Shown: positions 1 to 13,045 of the stretch, piece by piece
How the letters are laid out: each line of letters starts with the position of its first letter
How positions within the stretch are numbered: position 1 is the stretch's first letter
Assembly: GCF_905475395.1 (NCBI RefSeq)
Contig: NC_058337.1
Coordinates: 116,430,368-116,494,367, forward strand
DNA: 64,000 nt
Reading direction: 5' to 3'
Source: Chrysoperla carnea
Lineage: Eukaryota; Arthropoda; Insecta; Neuroptera; Chrysopidae
The notes under the pieces: model-generated
What the model was told of the DNA's origin: nothing
The model's input: the letters and a program-made list of their open reading frames with translations, nothing else
Database searches by the model: none
Translations under genes and position numbers: made by a program

Positions 1-1433
1 CAACTTTAGACTAAGGTAGCAAGCACTATGATCCCGGGTCATAGACGTGCGGATGAGCGACAAAAACGGAAAACTACCCTCCTGAACTTAGCAAATACTT
101 AGTTGGTTAAGTATATGTTTGTAGAAAAATACTGTGAAATGTATCGACCAAAACTTCTGATTCGCCCTTTAAGGTCGAAAAAAACAGTTTTTCCATACCC
201 CCTAAAAGCTAGGTACGCCCATATATCAGTTCAAGTTCACAAAAAGTATTCATAACTTTATAAAACGATTTATCCCCACCATAAATAAAATATAGTTTCA
301 TCCCCACTCCCTGCATCAACGTAAAACATGAGTAAGGCTTATAAATGTAACGTAATACTAAATTTTTTGAAGCTTTTTAAAAATTAGTAGTTCGAAACCA
401 ATAAATACATATTCTAACATTTTTTAAAAGAACGAATGCGCTGAAAAACTGATTGTAGAAATCGATGGTCAACAGAGAATTTTATGTACTGGTCAATTTT
501 CGGAAAATTCGTATTTTATGGTGTAATATCAGGCAGTAGATAAAACAATATAATATATATGTTATATTAATTTTAAAATTATTTAAAAACTTATAATTAA
601 GTTCAATTAGTAATTTAATAAAAAATAATAATAATTGTATAAAAAATTCTATGTATTGTAAAAAAAAAAAAAAAAAAAAAAACAAATTGAAATTATTTAG
701 AATACTTATTACAATTATTAATTATAATAAATTATAGTAGTGATGTTTAATTAAATAATTATAATAGGATGCATATAAAATAAGTAAATTTGGGAAATAA
801 ATTAACAATTAGGGAAACTCGAAAAAAATTTTAACGTAAAAATAAATTATATATTCAAATTTATTCATATTTTTTTATCATTAAATCGATCCTTTTTTCC
901 TGAAGTTCAAAAAATGCATAAAATAATTTTTGATAGCATTTCCTTGAAAAATAAAAATTTAATTTTTACAGAAATATTTCAGTTGATATTAGAAAAAAAG
1001 TAGGTAGGTAATCAACAAAAATTTAGAAATAAGTAAAAGTAAGTTTCAAAACAAATTAAAGTGAAGGTATTTAGGACAACTAAAAGACACCCCTTGCCTA
1101 CAAAAAACTGTCGAGTTTCTCATGATTCTCAATTTAGTAGCTATAATTTGCTGAATAAAATAACGGTGATAATTTTTGATTACCACACCAGTGACCATTT
1201 GATTTTGAGACATATTTTTCAAGATTTTATCTGAAATCGATCCAAGAAATCGTTTTCCCCATCGGCAAATGAATATCTTTTTTGTATTTATTTGTGTCCA
1301 AATTTCCCTACGTATTGAGGAGATTGTCTAGGAATTTGTTGAAGTCGTAATTTTAACGCAAGAAATAGAAAAAACACATTAACAAATGGACAAAAAGGAA
1401 TATAATAAAGACTGTCTAAATATATAATAACAA
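1..1433. other. intergenic AT-rich DNA, no gene seen
   Basis: No reading frame here has splice signals or recognisable protein similarity. The stretch holds a pure A run at about 660-682, whose complement gives a meaningless poly-Phe frame, and many A/T homopolymers. It lies downstream of the 3' end of the minus-strand aminopeptidase gene. Confidence 0.6.
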
Positions 1434-1439
1434 TTTATT
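1434..1439 (-). terminator. candidate poly(A) signal of the aminopeptidase gene
   Basis: The plus strand reads TTTATT, giving AATAAA on the minus strand about 130 nt downstream of the stop codon at 1572. This fits the 3' UTR of the minus-strand aminopeptidase transcript. It is a hexamer match only. Confidence 0.5.
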
Positions 1440-1571
1440 CAAAAAAACCTAAAAATTATAAAAAAAAGGCTTTTGCAATAATAATAACCTTTGTAAACCC
1501 TCATACAATATAAGTACAATAATAATAAATCACGCCATTCCTCCCCCCCTTTTTAAAGAAAAAAAAAAGTA

Positions 1572-4500
1572 TTAATTATTCAATAATAAAGCTGAAACTA
1601 GCGCTAAAATAGGTGCGCCTGTTGCATTTTCTGGTAAAAAGCCACCTGATGCAGCAATATCTAAATGGCTGTAAGCAATTGGTTTCTCAGAACCACTACC
1701 ATTGTTAACCAAACCAGATGCTAAAAGTAAGAAACCACCAGGACCTTGATGCCCACGCGCTGTCATAGTAGATGGTAAATTATTAGCTTGTATTATATCA
1801 TCCCCTTCCGATTTTGCTTCATGGAATTGAATATCTTCTTTACGTAAAGTAGAAATTTCAAATGGATCTGCAATTTCTACACCTATTTGTGATAATCGAG
1901 AATCGTGTCCTTGTTTTCGTGCTGGACCATTATCAAGAACAATACTGTATCCCTTACCCATAGCACGTATAGCATGACCTGTCAATGTTGCAATGGTATA
2001 TAAATGAGTATTTTGTGGGGATTTTTCAGCTAATTCTTTTACCTGTAAAAAAAAATTGCTTAATTAGAACTAGCTAGACTTGGAAAGAAACGTTAAATAC
2101 AGGATCGTACAGAATAGTATAACAAAATAGCCTTCTGTCAAGTTGTGGATAATTTGATTAAAGAAAATCTTTAAAATGGTGATCAAAACTTTTTCAAATA
2201 TTTAAAGTTTATTGGCCAAAGCACCTCGATAAGGAAATAATGAGGTAGAAGCTATAAGCGATTAAAACCTAAAATAAGATAGCTTTTACCCGCAACTACG
2301 GTTGATATTGCTGCCGGCGAATGCAGGGCATCTGGCATCGCCTTTTTTTGCTCGATGTATCGAATTTAACGTATAAATAATATATTCCAGTAATTTTTTT
2401 ATAGATCACTTTATAAACAGAAATTACTCGAAAATATCCGAACGTGCAACTCAATTACTTCCATGAAACTTGAAAATACTCGAATCTATCTCATATGAAA
2501 ATAGCAGATGAGACACTTACGTCAAACATTTCAAAAACTGTTCATTTTAAAAACTATCGATACTTGTAAATAACATGACAAAACCTCATCAACCCATAAA
2601 ATTTATAAATCCCTAGCAAACTATCGTTTCAAGGTTTTTCAAATTAATGAAAAGAAAGTACTTACGTAACATAAAGAATCGGCCATAGCCATACGACCTT
2701 CCGCATCTGTATTACCAATTCGAACACGTGCACCAGATCGAGCTGTTATTATCTCATCTGAGACGTATGCATCAGATCCAACACTATTTCGTACCATACA
2801 CATAATTCCTACAATTTTCACATTTCTAGGTGCTAACAGTGATACTACTTTCATAAATCCAGCTACAGCAGCTGCACCACATTTATCACGTGACATTCCT
2901 TGCATAACACCTCCGGCTTTAATATCAACACCACCGGTGTCATATGTAACACCTTTGCCGACTAAGTAATAATTTTTTTTCGGAATGTCGCCATCATTGC
3001 TAGGATTATATGTTAAAAAGATAATACGACCTTTGTGGCGCTCTACGTGTTCGGCACATCGGTTTACGGCTTGGAATAATGGAAACTTAGCTTTAAGCTC
3101 CTAGAAAATAAACAATCAAATTAGTATTCAATATCAGAGACCATTCTATAAACTACTAGGGAGGACATTCATTTTAATTCACAATTTAAGAAAGCTAGTC
3201 AGTCGTGTTCTTTGTAGAAAGCTCCAATCGATTACTGATTGGAACCCATTCGAAAATTGTGTATCAGAAGAATATTATATTCAATCCAATAAGAATTCAA
3301 AATTTTTGTAATCCGAATAGGAATGAATTAGAACGAATAATTTTAATTTTCAATCCAATTCTAGATTTTCTTCGATTGATTTAAATAAGAAATTTATTAG
3401 TTCAAGAGCCCGGAGCTCCCAGGTATAAGTAACTAAAAATAGGGCGAATTTTTTTACTTAAATTCTAATGTTTGATTTATATGGTGGACTATGCATTTGA
3501 ATATCTTGCCAGAGGTGCCACCTATTAAAAATGACCTCAACAAAAATTGTAGAATTCGATGGAGGACATCATGTTCTGATATCAGATTTGACCTAGTTCT
3601 TCGGGTTTCTTTGATAGCCAATTTAGATCCTAAACGGTAAGACATAGAATAACACTTTAAATTAGAAAGTTTATCCTCGTAAAACTAACAATTTTTGTGC
3701 AAAACATTTTTTCGAAAAACGTTAGCTTTCGCGAGAAAATGCGACTTAAAAAAATGTCATTATTGCATTTAATCAAAAGAAAATACGCTATAACTACGGA
3801 AAAATGCTTTATTCAAAAGTTATCAAGGGTCAATAGGGGGCATTCGTCTGTGTCCATGAATTTGAACTACAATTATCGGTAAACATTAAGCGTATTACAT
3901 AAGCTAACGATTTTCGAAAAAAAGTTTTTAAATTTTTTTTATGAGGATCAACTTTTTAATTTAAAGTGTTATTCTATCTCTTACCATTTATGATCTAAAT
4001 TGTCTATTAAAGCAAACCGAAGAACTAGGTCAAATCTGATGTTAGAACATGAATTTTTCGTTGAGATCATTTTTTGATAAATGGTCCGCCGTGTATTTTT
4101 CATAAAATATTATTACAAAATAATACTAAGCACTGCCAGACCTATCTATTGCAAACAACAGCTTTCCTTATTGTAAATCATGTCGAAAATACTTACTTTA
4201 CTATCGGAAACTACATCAATGGAAATATTTGATGAATTAAATTCATTTTCAACATATTCTTGAACTTTTGGTGGAGCCATGCGTTCTGGATCAGATCCAC
4301 CAATATCCCTAGCAACAATCAATCCAGATTCTAAATTTTTAGCCAACGTTATTATTTCATCAATGCTGGGATTTGATGAGTATACCCCTAAGGCGTCAAC
4401 TTTTTTTGCTTTGGAAGGTACATCTTCTCGCACTTCCAACGGCTGTAAAATATTCAATGACATAATTAGCAGAAAAATCCAATTTCTTTTATTTTCCTAC

Positions 4501-6305
4501 AAGCTACAATTTAAGTATATTACTTAGAAAAGAAATAAATTATAATTAAAATTAACTGTTGTAATTAATTATATTGAATGGTTTTTTTCCTATTTTATTA
4601 ATTGAGTACACATTATATTCATTAATTTACGAAAATTATTCGGCAATTAAAAAATAATTTTAAATTCGAATAATTTGTTGATTTTATCGTAAGTAATGTA
4701 AATAAGGAACTCATTAACCGACTTCAAAAAAAACGAGGGGAGGTTATGAATTCGACTGTATTTTTTTTTTATGTTTGTTACCTCAGAACTTTCGACTAGG
4801 TGAACCGATTTTGATAATTCTTTATCTCTTTGAAAGCTAGTGCTTCCCGTGTGATCCCATTTTATTTTGGTCGAGTTCTGATAACAGTATCTATGAGAAA
4901 ATCATAAAAGTTTTAAATTTGCATTAAGTATGCACGACAAGAGGACGAATAACTCAATATCACGCCAACCGATTTCGATGATTCTTTTTTAGTGATAAAT
5001 TAGTTAGTGCACTTCAACTTCACTAAAAATCGCAAAATAAAAAAAACTTTTAACAAAAAGAAAACCGACTTCAAAAGAAAAACTTTTCCAAAACAAATTA
5101 AAATGCACTAAAAAGTAAAAAAATAATGTAGTTAAAATTATTGTTATTTTTGGAGTCGGTGTCAGCCAAGGAAACAACTCTGACAGAAGAGTTTGCTACA
5201 TTAGCTTGGCTGACACCGACTCCAAAAATAACAATAATTTTAACTACATTATATTATCATTATTTTTTTACTTTTTAGTGCATTTTAATTTTGTTTTGGA
5301 AAAGTTTTTCTTTTGAAGTCGGTTTTCTTTCCGTTAAAAGTTTTTTTATTTTATAGATATTTTTATAAAAGAAATTCTAATGGGTGTTACAACAAGTTCC
5401 TAGGAAGAAATTTATCTTTTAAAATATTTTCAGGGAAAATTTTTATTGTTTATTGTAAAAAGAGCAATTTATCTTATAAAAAATGTATATAAATTAATAA
5501 ATTATCATAAACAAATATATCCCATGTGACTCATGGGGGGCGTTCACTATTACATATTTCAAGTTCAAAGCAATTACTTCAATCATTTGTATTTATTTTT
5601 TTAAATAGTTCTGAATGCTAATATTAGAATTACATTGAATTAAAAATAAATAAATAAAAGTGCATATCCATTTTTTTGTCATATTGTTAAAAAATTGATT
5701 GTTTTACTTAAGGAAACGTGAAAATTTAATTTCAAATACAATAATTGGATGATACTTACCACATAAAGTGCTTCTAAAGCTCCTAACAAAGTGACAAGTT
5801 CACAATTCTTAAATGGTTCATATTTATCAACAACAATTATTGGTTTAGTAACGCCTGCTGACAGTGCACGTTTAATTGCTTTATAAGCCGTATCTTTAAA
5901 AATACGAACATCATCATAATCAGGATCAATCTTCCCTGTAGATGCATGAATTAACCGTCCGCCAGCAATATTATCCACCGGTAAAATTGTCACTTCCTTT
6001 TCAAAATTTTTATCTAAGGATGCAGCTGCACTTATCGCAGATTGAAAAACAGATGGAATTTTTGTCGATGGCGATGTTATCAATACAACTCCATTGTATG
6101 CAGTTTGGGCAAAGTTTTGTACTCGTTCAATGGCAAATCTTAAATTACTATAAGAACAAATGAAAAGAAATTTATAAGAGTTTCATTTACGTGCATGAGA
6201 GTTTATTTCCACGTGATTGAGTTTCACAGAAAAATGGCTGATTTTTCTTTAAATTAAATAAGTAAAATTAAATTAAATAATAAATAAAAAGCCCTACCTT
6301 GCCAT
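1572..6305 (-). CDS. grsm: M17 leucine aminopeptidase-like protein (NPEPL1 / W07G4.4 type), 5 exons, 515 aa
   Basis: Exons on the minus strand are 6298-6305, 5760-6147, 4197-4442, 2666-3100 and 1572-2042. All introns are GT-AG and the joined frame is open for 515 codons plus stop. The product should be a cytosolic di-zinc aminopeptidase that removes N-terminal residues. All expected M17 metal and catalytic positions are visible: GKGVTYDTGG (Lys263, Asp268), Lys275 and Asp286 in the MSRDKCGAA stretch, and NTDAEGR at 344-350 with Asp346, Glu348 and Arg350. Length matches NPEPL1-like proteins, known in C. elegans as W07G4.4 and in Drosophila, as I recall it, as granny smith. The start is the ATG at 6305; the first exon codes only two full codons (Met-Ala) and two bases of the third. 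The long introns hold foldback repeats but no break in the coding sequence. The symbol rests on family recognition, not on an alignment. Confidence 0.93.
3515..4095. repeat. foldback element in the third coding intron of the aminopeptidase gene
   Basis: The stretch about 3515-3682 is an imperfect reverse complement of about 3945-4095. Shared tracts include AGATTTGACCTAGTTCTTCGG and TAGAATAACACTTTAAATTA. The inner part is also partly palindromic (TTCGAAAAACGTTAGC against GCTAACGATTTTCGAA). No coding capacity is seen. This is the form of a non-autonomous foldback element or MITE. Confidence 0.75.
4718..5036. repeat. dispersed repeat fragment next to a foldback
   Basis: The stretch starts with AACCGACTTCAAAAAAAACG, a motif that recurs in both arms of the neighbouring foldback as AACCGACTTCAAAA. 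It then runs through non-coding AT-rich sequence to the first foldback arm. It is probably part of the same insertion inside the aminopeptidase intron. The family is not identified. Confidence 0.5.
5039..5355. repeat. near-perfect foldback element (long inverted repeat)
   Basis: The left arm, about 5039-5170, and right arm, 5205 to about 5350, are nearly perfect reverse complements. Both contain GTTAAAATTATTGTTATTTT / its complement and the run GGAGTCGGTGTCAGCCAAG. They are separated by a 34-nt loop (5171-5204) that itself has a small hairpin (CAACTCT and AGAGTTTG). High arm identity suggests recent insertion or arm correction. It lies in the intron between exons 5760-6147 and 4197-4442. Confidence 0.85.
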
Positions 6306-9300
6306 TTTAACTACACGTAATCAACAATGCCTTTTGTTCTATGTAATAGCTTTGTTTCCAATATGACAAAGCTATCAGCACTACTGAGCACTTCAGCACG
6401 GTGTTTGTGAGTTTTATACCGCATTTATACTTTGTTTGTGATAAGAGATAATATATTTAAGCTTCAATTATGATAAACAACAAGTTTAAAGTTTTAGCTC
6501 ACTTTGAATAGAGAGTATTCATTTCTCTAGAAAAATTTGATAATTTTATTTTTAATTATCATCAATAATGAAATTATTGTATTTTAAACGAAAAAAAAGC
6601 AAAATGGTCGGTAATATCACAACATAATAATATCAATTTATTCAGCCATAGAAATAATAGTGTGCTACTGTACTCGAACAGGGCTGTATTATATATCAAG
6701 AAATGTCATTTTAAATAAAAATCATTGCTCGAAAATTCTTACTTACGTTAGACATTTTTTGCCAATGTCTTTACTGGTACTGTAACGAGGAATGTATGAA
6801 GATGACACCAGCCATTGGTGGAAATGAAAGTTAAATGAAAATATTTAAGACAAGTTTTAATGGTTTAAATGAAAACTAAAAATTTAATTCGAAACCACTA
6901 CTAGACAAAGTGCACAGTTTAAATGAACTCCGATTGATATATTTCTTCAAAAGTCATTCTCCGTTTAGTTTTTTTCAAACAATTGAATTAAAGCCTTCTA
7001 CCAGTAGTTAGCCATGTTTCATGTGGAATGAAAAAAATGTTGCACAAAAATTTTTCAGTTTTTATCGTTATTCGTTTACAAGGAGCCGCAATACTTGTAC
7101 AAGCGCTTTTTGTTGTCATTATGGTACAGCTTTGAAATGGTAATAACTGAACTACGAGGTACTCCATTCACGTAAAGCTAATACCATTTCATCAAATTAT
7201 TATTATTTATTTTTTGTTAAAAACTTTCCAACATCTAAAGACAATCCTGCTTACCTGTCACTGTCAGACTGGGAATGTTCATTTAAAAAAATGTAGAGGG
7301 GTCTGCTATGATTTTACATGAATCATTAAAATATGAATAATAATAAAATTACGAATTTGTTTTGTACATTAAAATTATTTTTTTGATTTGTTTTGATTTT
7401 TAAATAGATTATTGAACCCGTAATTAAAGTCCAAAACATGTTTATAATTTACAAAAACTTGACCAATTTAAATATATTTTTTTAAATATACTCTACGTAG
7501 ACAGATTTGAATTTTTTCGATATCTTTGAACTTAAGAGCTAGTTTTTATCTGAGATAATTTTTTGATCAAAAATTATATTTTCAGATAAACGTTTAAAAT
7601 GTAGTTTGTTCATTGTGCAAAATTGCTATGTTGGCAATGCTTTCCACAATATTTTTTCTCGCATAGATAATGCAAAGTCATTATTGTAGCCAATATATAA
7701 TAATTGGTCATTTTTGAGCACTGATAACTCCAAAAATTTTGATAATATATAATAAAATTTAGCATTGATAATTACTAAAAAATAAAACTTACAATAATTT
7801 AGCCGAGAATCGTGACTTTACTTTTTCCGAAGGTTTTTAACGTGCGGAATCAGAGTCTGAACCCAAAATTGATCTATCATATTACTTTTGCGAGAAATTT
7901 GACTCTAAATATGGCAAATTCCATAGTTTCGCTAAATCAATACTTGCGATCGATTCAACGTGGAAGTAAAAATAAAATTTTTTTAAGCGCTCTTTATTCT
8001 ACGGAGCGGATGGAGTATGAACTGCATTACTCAGCCTTACACCTTTTTAGCTACACCAATGCGAATAACGCCGTATACCCTCCACTACAGCACCAACAAT
8101 AGTGGATCTACTCTTTAAATAATCACAGCACAGCGATTGTTTATTTTTAATTTCTACAGATAAAATATTATCTCGTATAAACAAATAGGTCAATGATTCC
8201 TACCATTATCGGCAACAAACCATTTATGCTTTAAAATAAAATGAGCGAAGTTACGACCAACTATTTAACCGATTAAATTCCCGATCAATTATATTTCCTG
8301 ATGATTGGCGATTTTCGTGGTTTGTGACCACACGGAAATAACATTAATTTCGGGGAACGTAAGATTGTAAGTGGTAAACTAACAAGTGGGATACGAAAAG
8401 AATAAAAAAAAAAACATTTCATCTCCAATTAATTATTTTAATACTTTATTTAAAAATAAATAATTAAGAATTAATTTATATACACATTTTGAGTGAAGAA
8501 AAAATTGGGCTTATTATATCCTTAAAAAATAGGGTATACAAAAAAAAGTTCAAAAACAAATTCGAAATAAAAAATACAGTTTATAATTAACCACAAAAAT
8601 TGTTTTCATAAAAATTAAAAAACAGCCATTTACTTATTTTTTATAATTTTTATAGACCGAGCGATTTTAACAGAAATAATAGAATGACAGAAAACAAACT
8701 AGTCTATTAAATACTATTAGCTTATATTCATAACTGGTAAGAGATTCGAGTTCCGTTAAATTTATTAAATTTAAGAAAAAGTGTTTCAAACAAAAATTGT
8801 TTGTTATTTTATAAATAATATCTAATATAATAAGTTTGTAGTTCGCATTGAGAAATATCTCTATTTTGATGATTCAAAGGGACAGATTGTATTCATTCCA
8901 TTATTTCTGTTAAAATTGTTCGATTTAATTATATCAAATAAATATTCATTTTAAACTTATTTTTAATGAGACTATTTATACTTTAATTTAATTATTATTA
9001 TTTTATTTATAATATTGGATATAGTTTTTTTTTTTTTTTTTTAATTTTCACCTAAATATTTTTTTAATAAATATTGGAACTACACAATATACTTTTGAAA
9101 AATTGGGCAAAATCATAGGATGGGATCAGGGTACAATTTATTTAGTTTTTTCTTAAAGCGTTTTTTATTTTGAGAGAATAAAAAAAACATAAATGCACTA
9201 ATTTCACAGATGTCTATATTATAATTAGATGGCTGAATTGCATAATCAAACAGGCTGTAAGTTTCTTCACCCCGTCGTTGATTTGATAAGCAATAGTGTC

Positions 9301-12300
9301 CCTTTTCGGTCAGTTGCATTTACCATTAAACAGGGAATAAAGATGCTAACTAGAAGACTTGAAGAAAAAAGATCGAGGACTGTTGATAACAGATAAATCG
9401 TTGTTACGAGATATAAATTTAAATGTCTCTTCACGAGAGATATTAATTTAAATGTCTCTTGCACAACTTTAATATAACGACGTTGACGAAAAAACAGTTT
9501 ATCAGGTTATTACTGGGTAATGCCTTTAGAATTAGGCAAAAAAAAACGTAGTATCGGCGTGGTCAGGAGGCATAGTCGCCATGTTTAGTCAAAGTATTAG
9601 GCTGATATACAAACTTTAACTGCTCTGACTTTGGTATTCGCTCCGAGCGTGAATTTCGTTTCCATGACAACGATACACTACTTTAATTATAGAATTAATG
9701 GATGCATATATAATTGTGTGGATTGCATTGAAAACTTACATTTAAAATTTAATATTCTTGTTTCACAAATTTAAATAAATAATTACGATAATTAACATTT
9801 GAAAAATAATATTTGTACAATTTGATTTCTTATTTTCACAATTTTTAATGCATTAAGTTTAATTAATTAGTGTTTTTCAATCATTTTAATTTGACAGTTT
9901 CTATATCATTAACATGTAAATAATTGCAAATTAGTCATAACAGCCCACTTTATCTCCAAAATTTTTCACTTAAAGCGCTGGCATCGATTTTATTATCCCT
10001 ACCATGACTACGCACACAACGAATACATTTAAAATATATTTTTGGCTAAACATATCGCATCCATCGCAGATTGCGTGCCCAGATTTTGATTGCAGTGGAG
10101 AGAAGAAAAAAAGTTGGGCTATATTAATGAAAACAAAAAATGCTGCGTTTTATAATGCAGTAGCCGTAATCTTACGTACACTGCATTAATTAGAGAAACG
10201 CACAACACATCATTTCACCAAACTACATTTCAATCTGCACTTTACTCAAAGCTACGTCGCTACAGAAACCGTTGATCTCCATCCATAGATATTCATTTCA
10301 CCTCACCATGTTGTGCTCAATTTACCCTCTGCCCAACTCGCTTGCCTCGAAATCGTTGGCCTTCTAGTTTAAACTACAGACACCTGTGACTAATTTTATA
10401 CATTTGAATTTATTTTTGTATTCGAATTTATTCGAATCTACAACGCGTAATAGGTAATGTGGCATTTTCGATAATTTCAATGAAAAATTTGTAATATTTA
10501 AGTCCAGCCACTTTGATATGTTTTAAAATATCATATTTTGTTTTTGCTTTACAGGATCAATGACTTTATAAAATTAGCAATAGAAATTTCAAAAAATATC
10601 ATCTTCTTAATCAACTTCTCCACTTCAATTTCAATAATTTTACTACTAAATTAGATCGACTAGAAAATGGTATTGATGAGTAATTAAAACTCAAATTTTT
10701 TCTTTGGAGGTGGTATTTTTAATTACATCCATCATATGTCACACAAAGCTTAAGTGTTGTCAATTTTTGATGACAACACAAAAGTATTATTTAATTCGCA
10801 ATACATGGCATTAATTTTTATACAAAATGGTGGCTAGAAAAAGAAAACATTTATTACAAAATTGTCTAAGTACACTCACGATCAAGGATGAGTGTACCAT
10901 TCTATATTATAAAACATTTAACGTAAAATTTGAACGATTTTCATTAAGAACAACAACCTCTTCCCAAAAATTCACGCCTACATAAATGTGCTAATACTTC
11001 CCAAAGAAATTATGGTACATTTAAAAGAGATTTTTTTTATTAAAAATATAATAACAATAATTTATAAATAATTCTATGGATTCTACCAAGTTTTGGGTAC
11101 AATATAGCACCAGTAACTTATTTGAATTCCTCTTAAAATTAGACTAGTTGCAGATTTACTTGCAAAAAATGCTGGTTTTTGTTATCTTAACCATCAATGG
11201 TCGAATTTCTCGTTCGATCGAATAATGAAATAAACATTAAACGAAAGTGAAATCATTTTTTTAGAGTGATTCTAATATTTATTCAAGCACACTTTTATAA
11301 AACACTGATTTACCATTGAAAAATGAATTGAGCAAATTTTAAAACAAACTTGATTTCTTTTTTTTTTTATAAATAAAACCAAACAAAAACCCTTACATTT
11401 AGCCACAAATTTATATTCCTTCTTTTAATAATTTTTTCAAAATAGTCATTCCATTTACGCACAAAATAAAATGAATCGTATATAATAATCTTTTCCGATG
11501 GTTAACTAAGCACAAAATGAACAAGACCCATTAGTAGGTTAAATTAGTAGTCCTTAGAGATCACAATCGTTATTCAACGAAATAATTGATGAAAGAATTT
11601 AGTTCAAACTTTTAAAATTATTGTAGGCTATCGTACGACGATAAAACTCCATTGCAAGGACCAGCATTAAGCCATCGTATTCAGTAGATTTTTTCTTGCC
11701 TGGAATGGGCTGGGCCTATTTTAAAAGTGACGAAATAAATAAGTTTGACTGAACGAAAGTTGTGAGGTCTTTGTATAATAATTCCCGGTATTTTTTGGTG
11801 GAAAGCTTTCCCTAAAAAAAGGTTTCACTGAAAGCAGTAAAAGACACAAATATTTTCAAATAAAGTACAGCCCATTACGATTTTGTCTTAGTCATTCTGT
11901 TAAATATACAGGGAGTTATTAAATTGATTCTGAGAAACAATACTACGAGATTAAGTTCATCAAGAAGAATGAAAAAGCTCTTTACTAAATTTAGATGTGA
12001 TGCGTACCTTCCGAGAATTAAAAAATCAATAAATTAATCCAGTCACAAAGTCAGACGTCTACATAGCTGTTCACTTTGTACAGCAATTAAAAGTATTAAT
12101 CAACAAGACAGTAGTCTGTGCAAATTATGAATCTAAGGTTACATTTATTTATAGTTAAAATTAATGGTAATTCGTTTATTATTAAACTATTTAGTGGTTC
12201 ATGGGGTTCGAGGGAGCTTAGATTATAAAGTTATTAAGTGTTTAATAATTAGGTCATTCAAATGTACAGTTGGCATATCTCGGTTTTAAAATCGTTGACA

Positions 12301-13045
12301 GTGGAATTTGAATGGCCCGCTAGTATGGTGACTGCTCTAATATCTGCAGTCGACAACACTGTATTGACATTCTTTTTTTTCCCTTCCGTCTCCAAAGTAG
12401 ACGCTTCACTGCGCTACCCAAATGCCCTCCTGACTCTGTGCTCTGTGATTGGGAAATACGCATTGAATCTAAATTTGGTAATGAGTTTTTTCGTTCGTCT
12501 CGATAATCTCAGAGCATAGTTTTGCAGAATCTTCACCCTATATAAGAATGAAAAAAACAGTGATGGGCATTAAAACGACCTGTATTTCGAAACAGATTCG
12601 TTATTTGTATTTATTCAGTATTTATCAAAATAAGAAATAACTACCAACTTTCGCATCTAAAAGCTTGCATTCCTTGCTTGTATGTTTCTGAGTTAGCATG
12701 CTTTTTGAGTTTGATAGAATGCTTCTATAAAATCACTTTTATTTTGTTTGTAAATGGAAGAAAACTTTTCATCACTTGTATCAACAACACACAACACACT
12801 CTTTTTAAAATAAAAACAAAAATACAATAAATTAAAAATGAGAGATAAAGAGAGAGTCAATAGATCTATATGCAATATCAATCAGAATTTGATTAGAAAG
12901 AGTAAGATTGAGATAGAATATTCATATTTACAATGTTTTTTTAAATATTATTAATAATTGTTGTTTTTCTTTTTTTTTGTCAAATGATGGCAGGTTCTTT
13001 GATATTTTTTGTTCTTTTTTTTTAAATTTTTGATGGTATTTTTGT
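6306..13045. other. intergenic DNA between the aminopeptidase gene and the Schip1 3' end
   Basis: About 6.7 kb without a reading frame that looks conserved. It includes the 5' flank of the aminopeptidase gene with a 10-bp hairpin near 6346-6375 (ATAGCTTTGT / ACAAAGCTAT), a direct duplication of about 28 bp at 9408-9464, and small inverted repeats at about 10753-10779 and 10869-10897. Open frames at 7812-8102 and 12262-12519 are not convincing. The Schip1 3' UTR and poly(A) site must lie in the upper end but were not fixed. Confidence 0.55.

Noticed and set aside
482..685. Minus-strand frame starting with poly-Phe
   Set aside because: It is a poly(A) run read on the other strand, with no further evidence.
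7812..8102. Plus-strand 96-codon open frame
   Set aside because: No recognisable family, no splice signals, no codon pattern like the real exons. Probably chance in the intergenic stretch.
9113..9464. Minus-strand frames over a 28-bp direct duplication
   Set aside because: The frames are broken by the duplication and show no conserved features.
12262..12519. Plus-strand 85-codon open frame near the Schip1 3' end
   Set aside because: Composition is odd and includes a run of T giving poly-Phe. No homology recognised and no supporting exons nearby.
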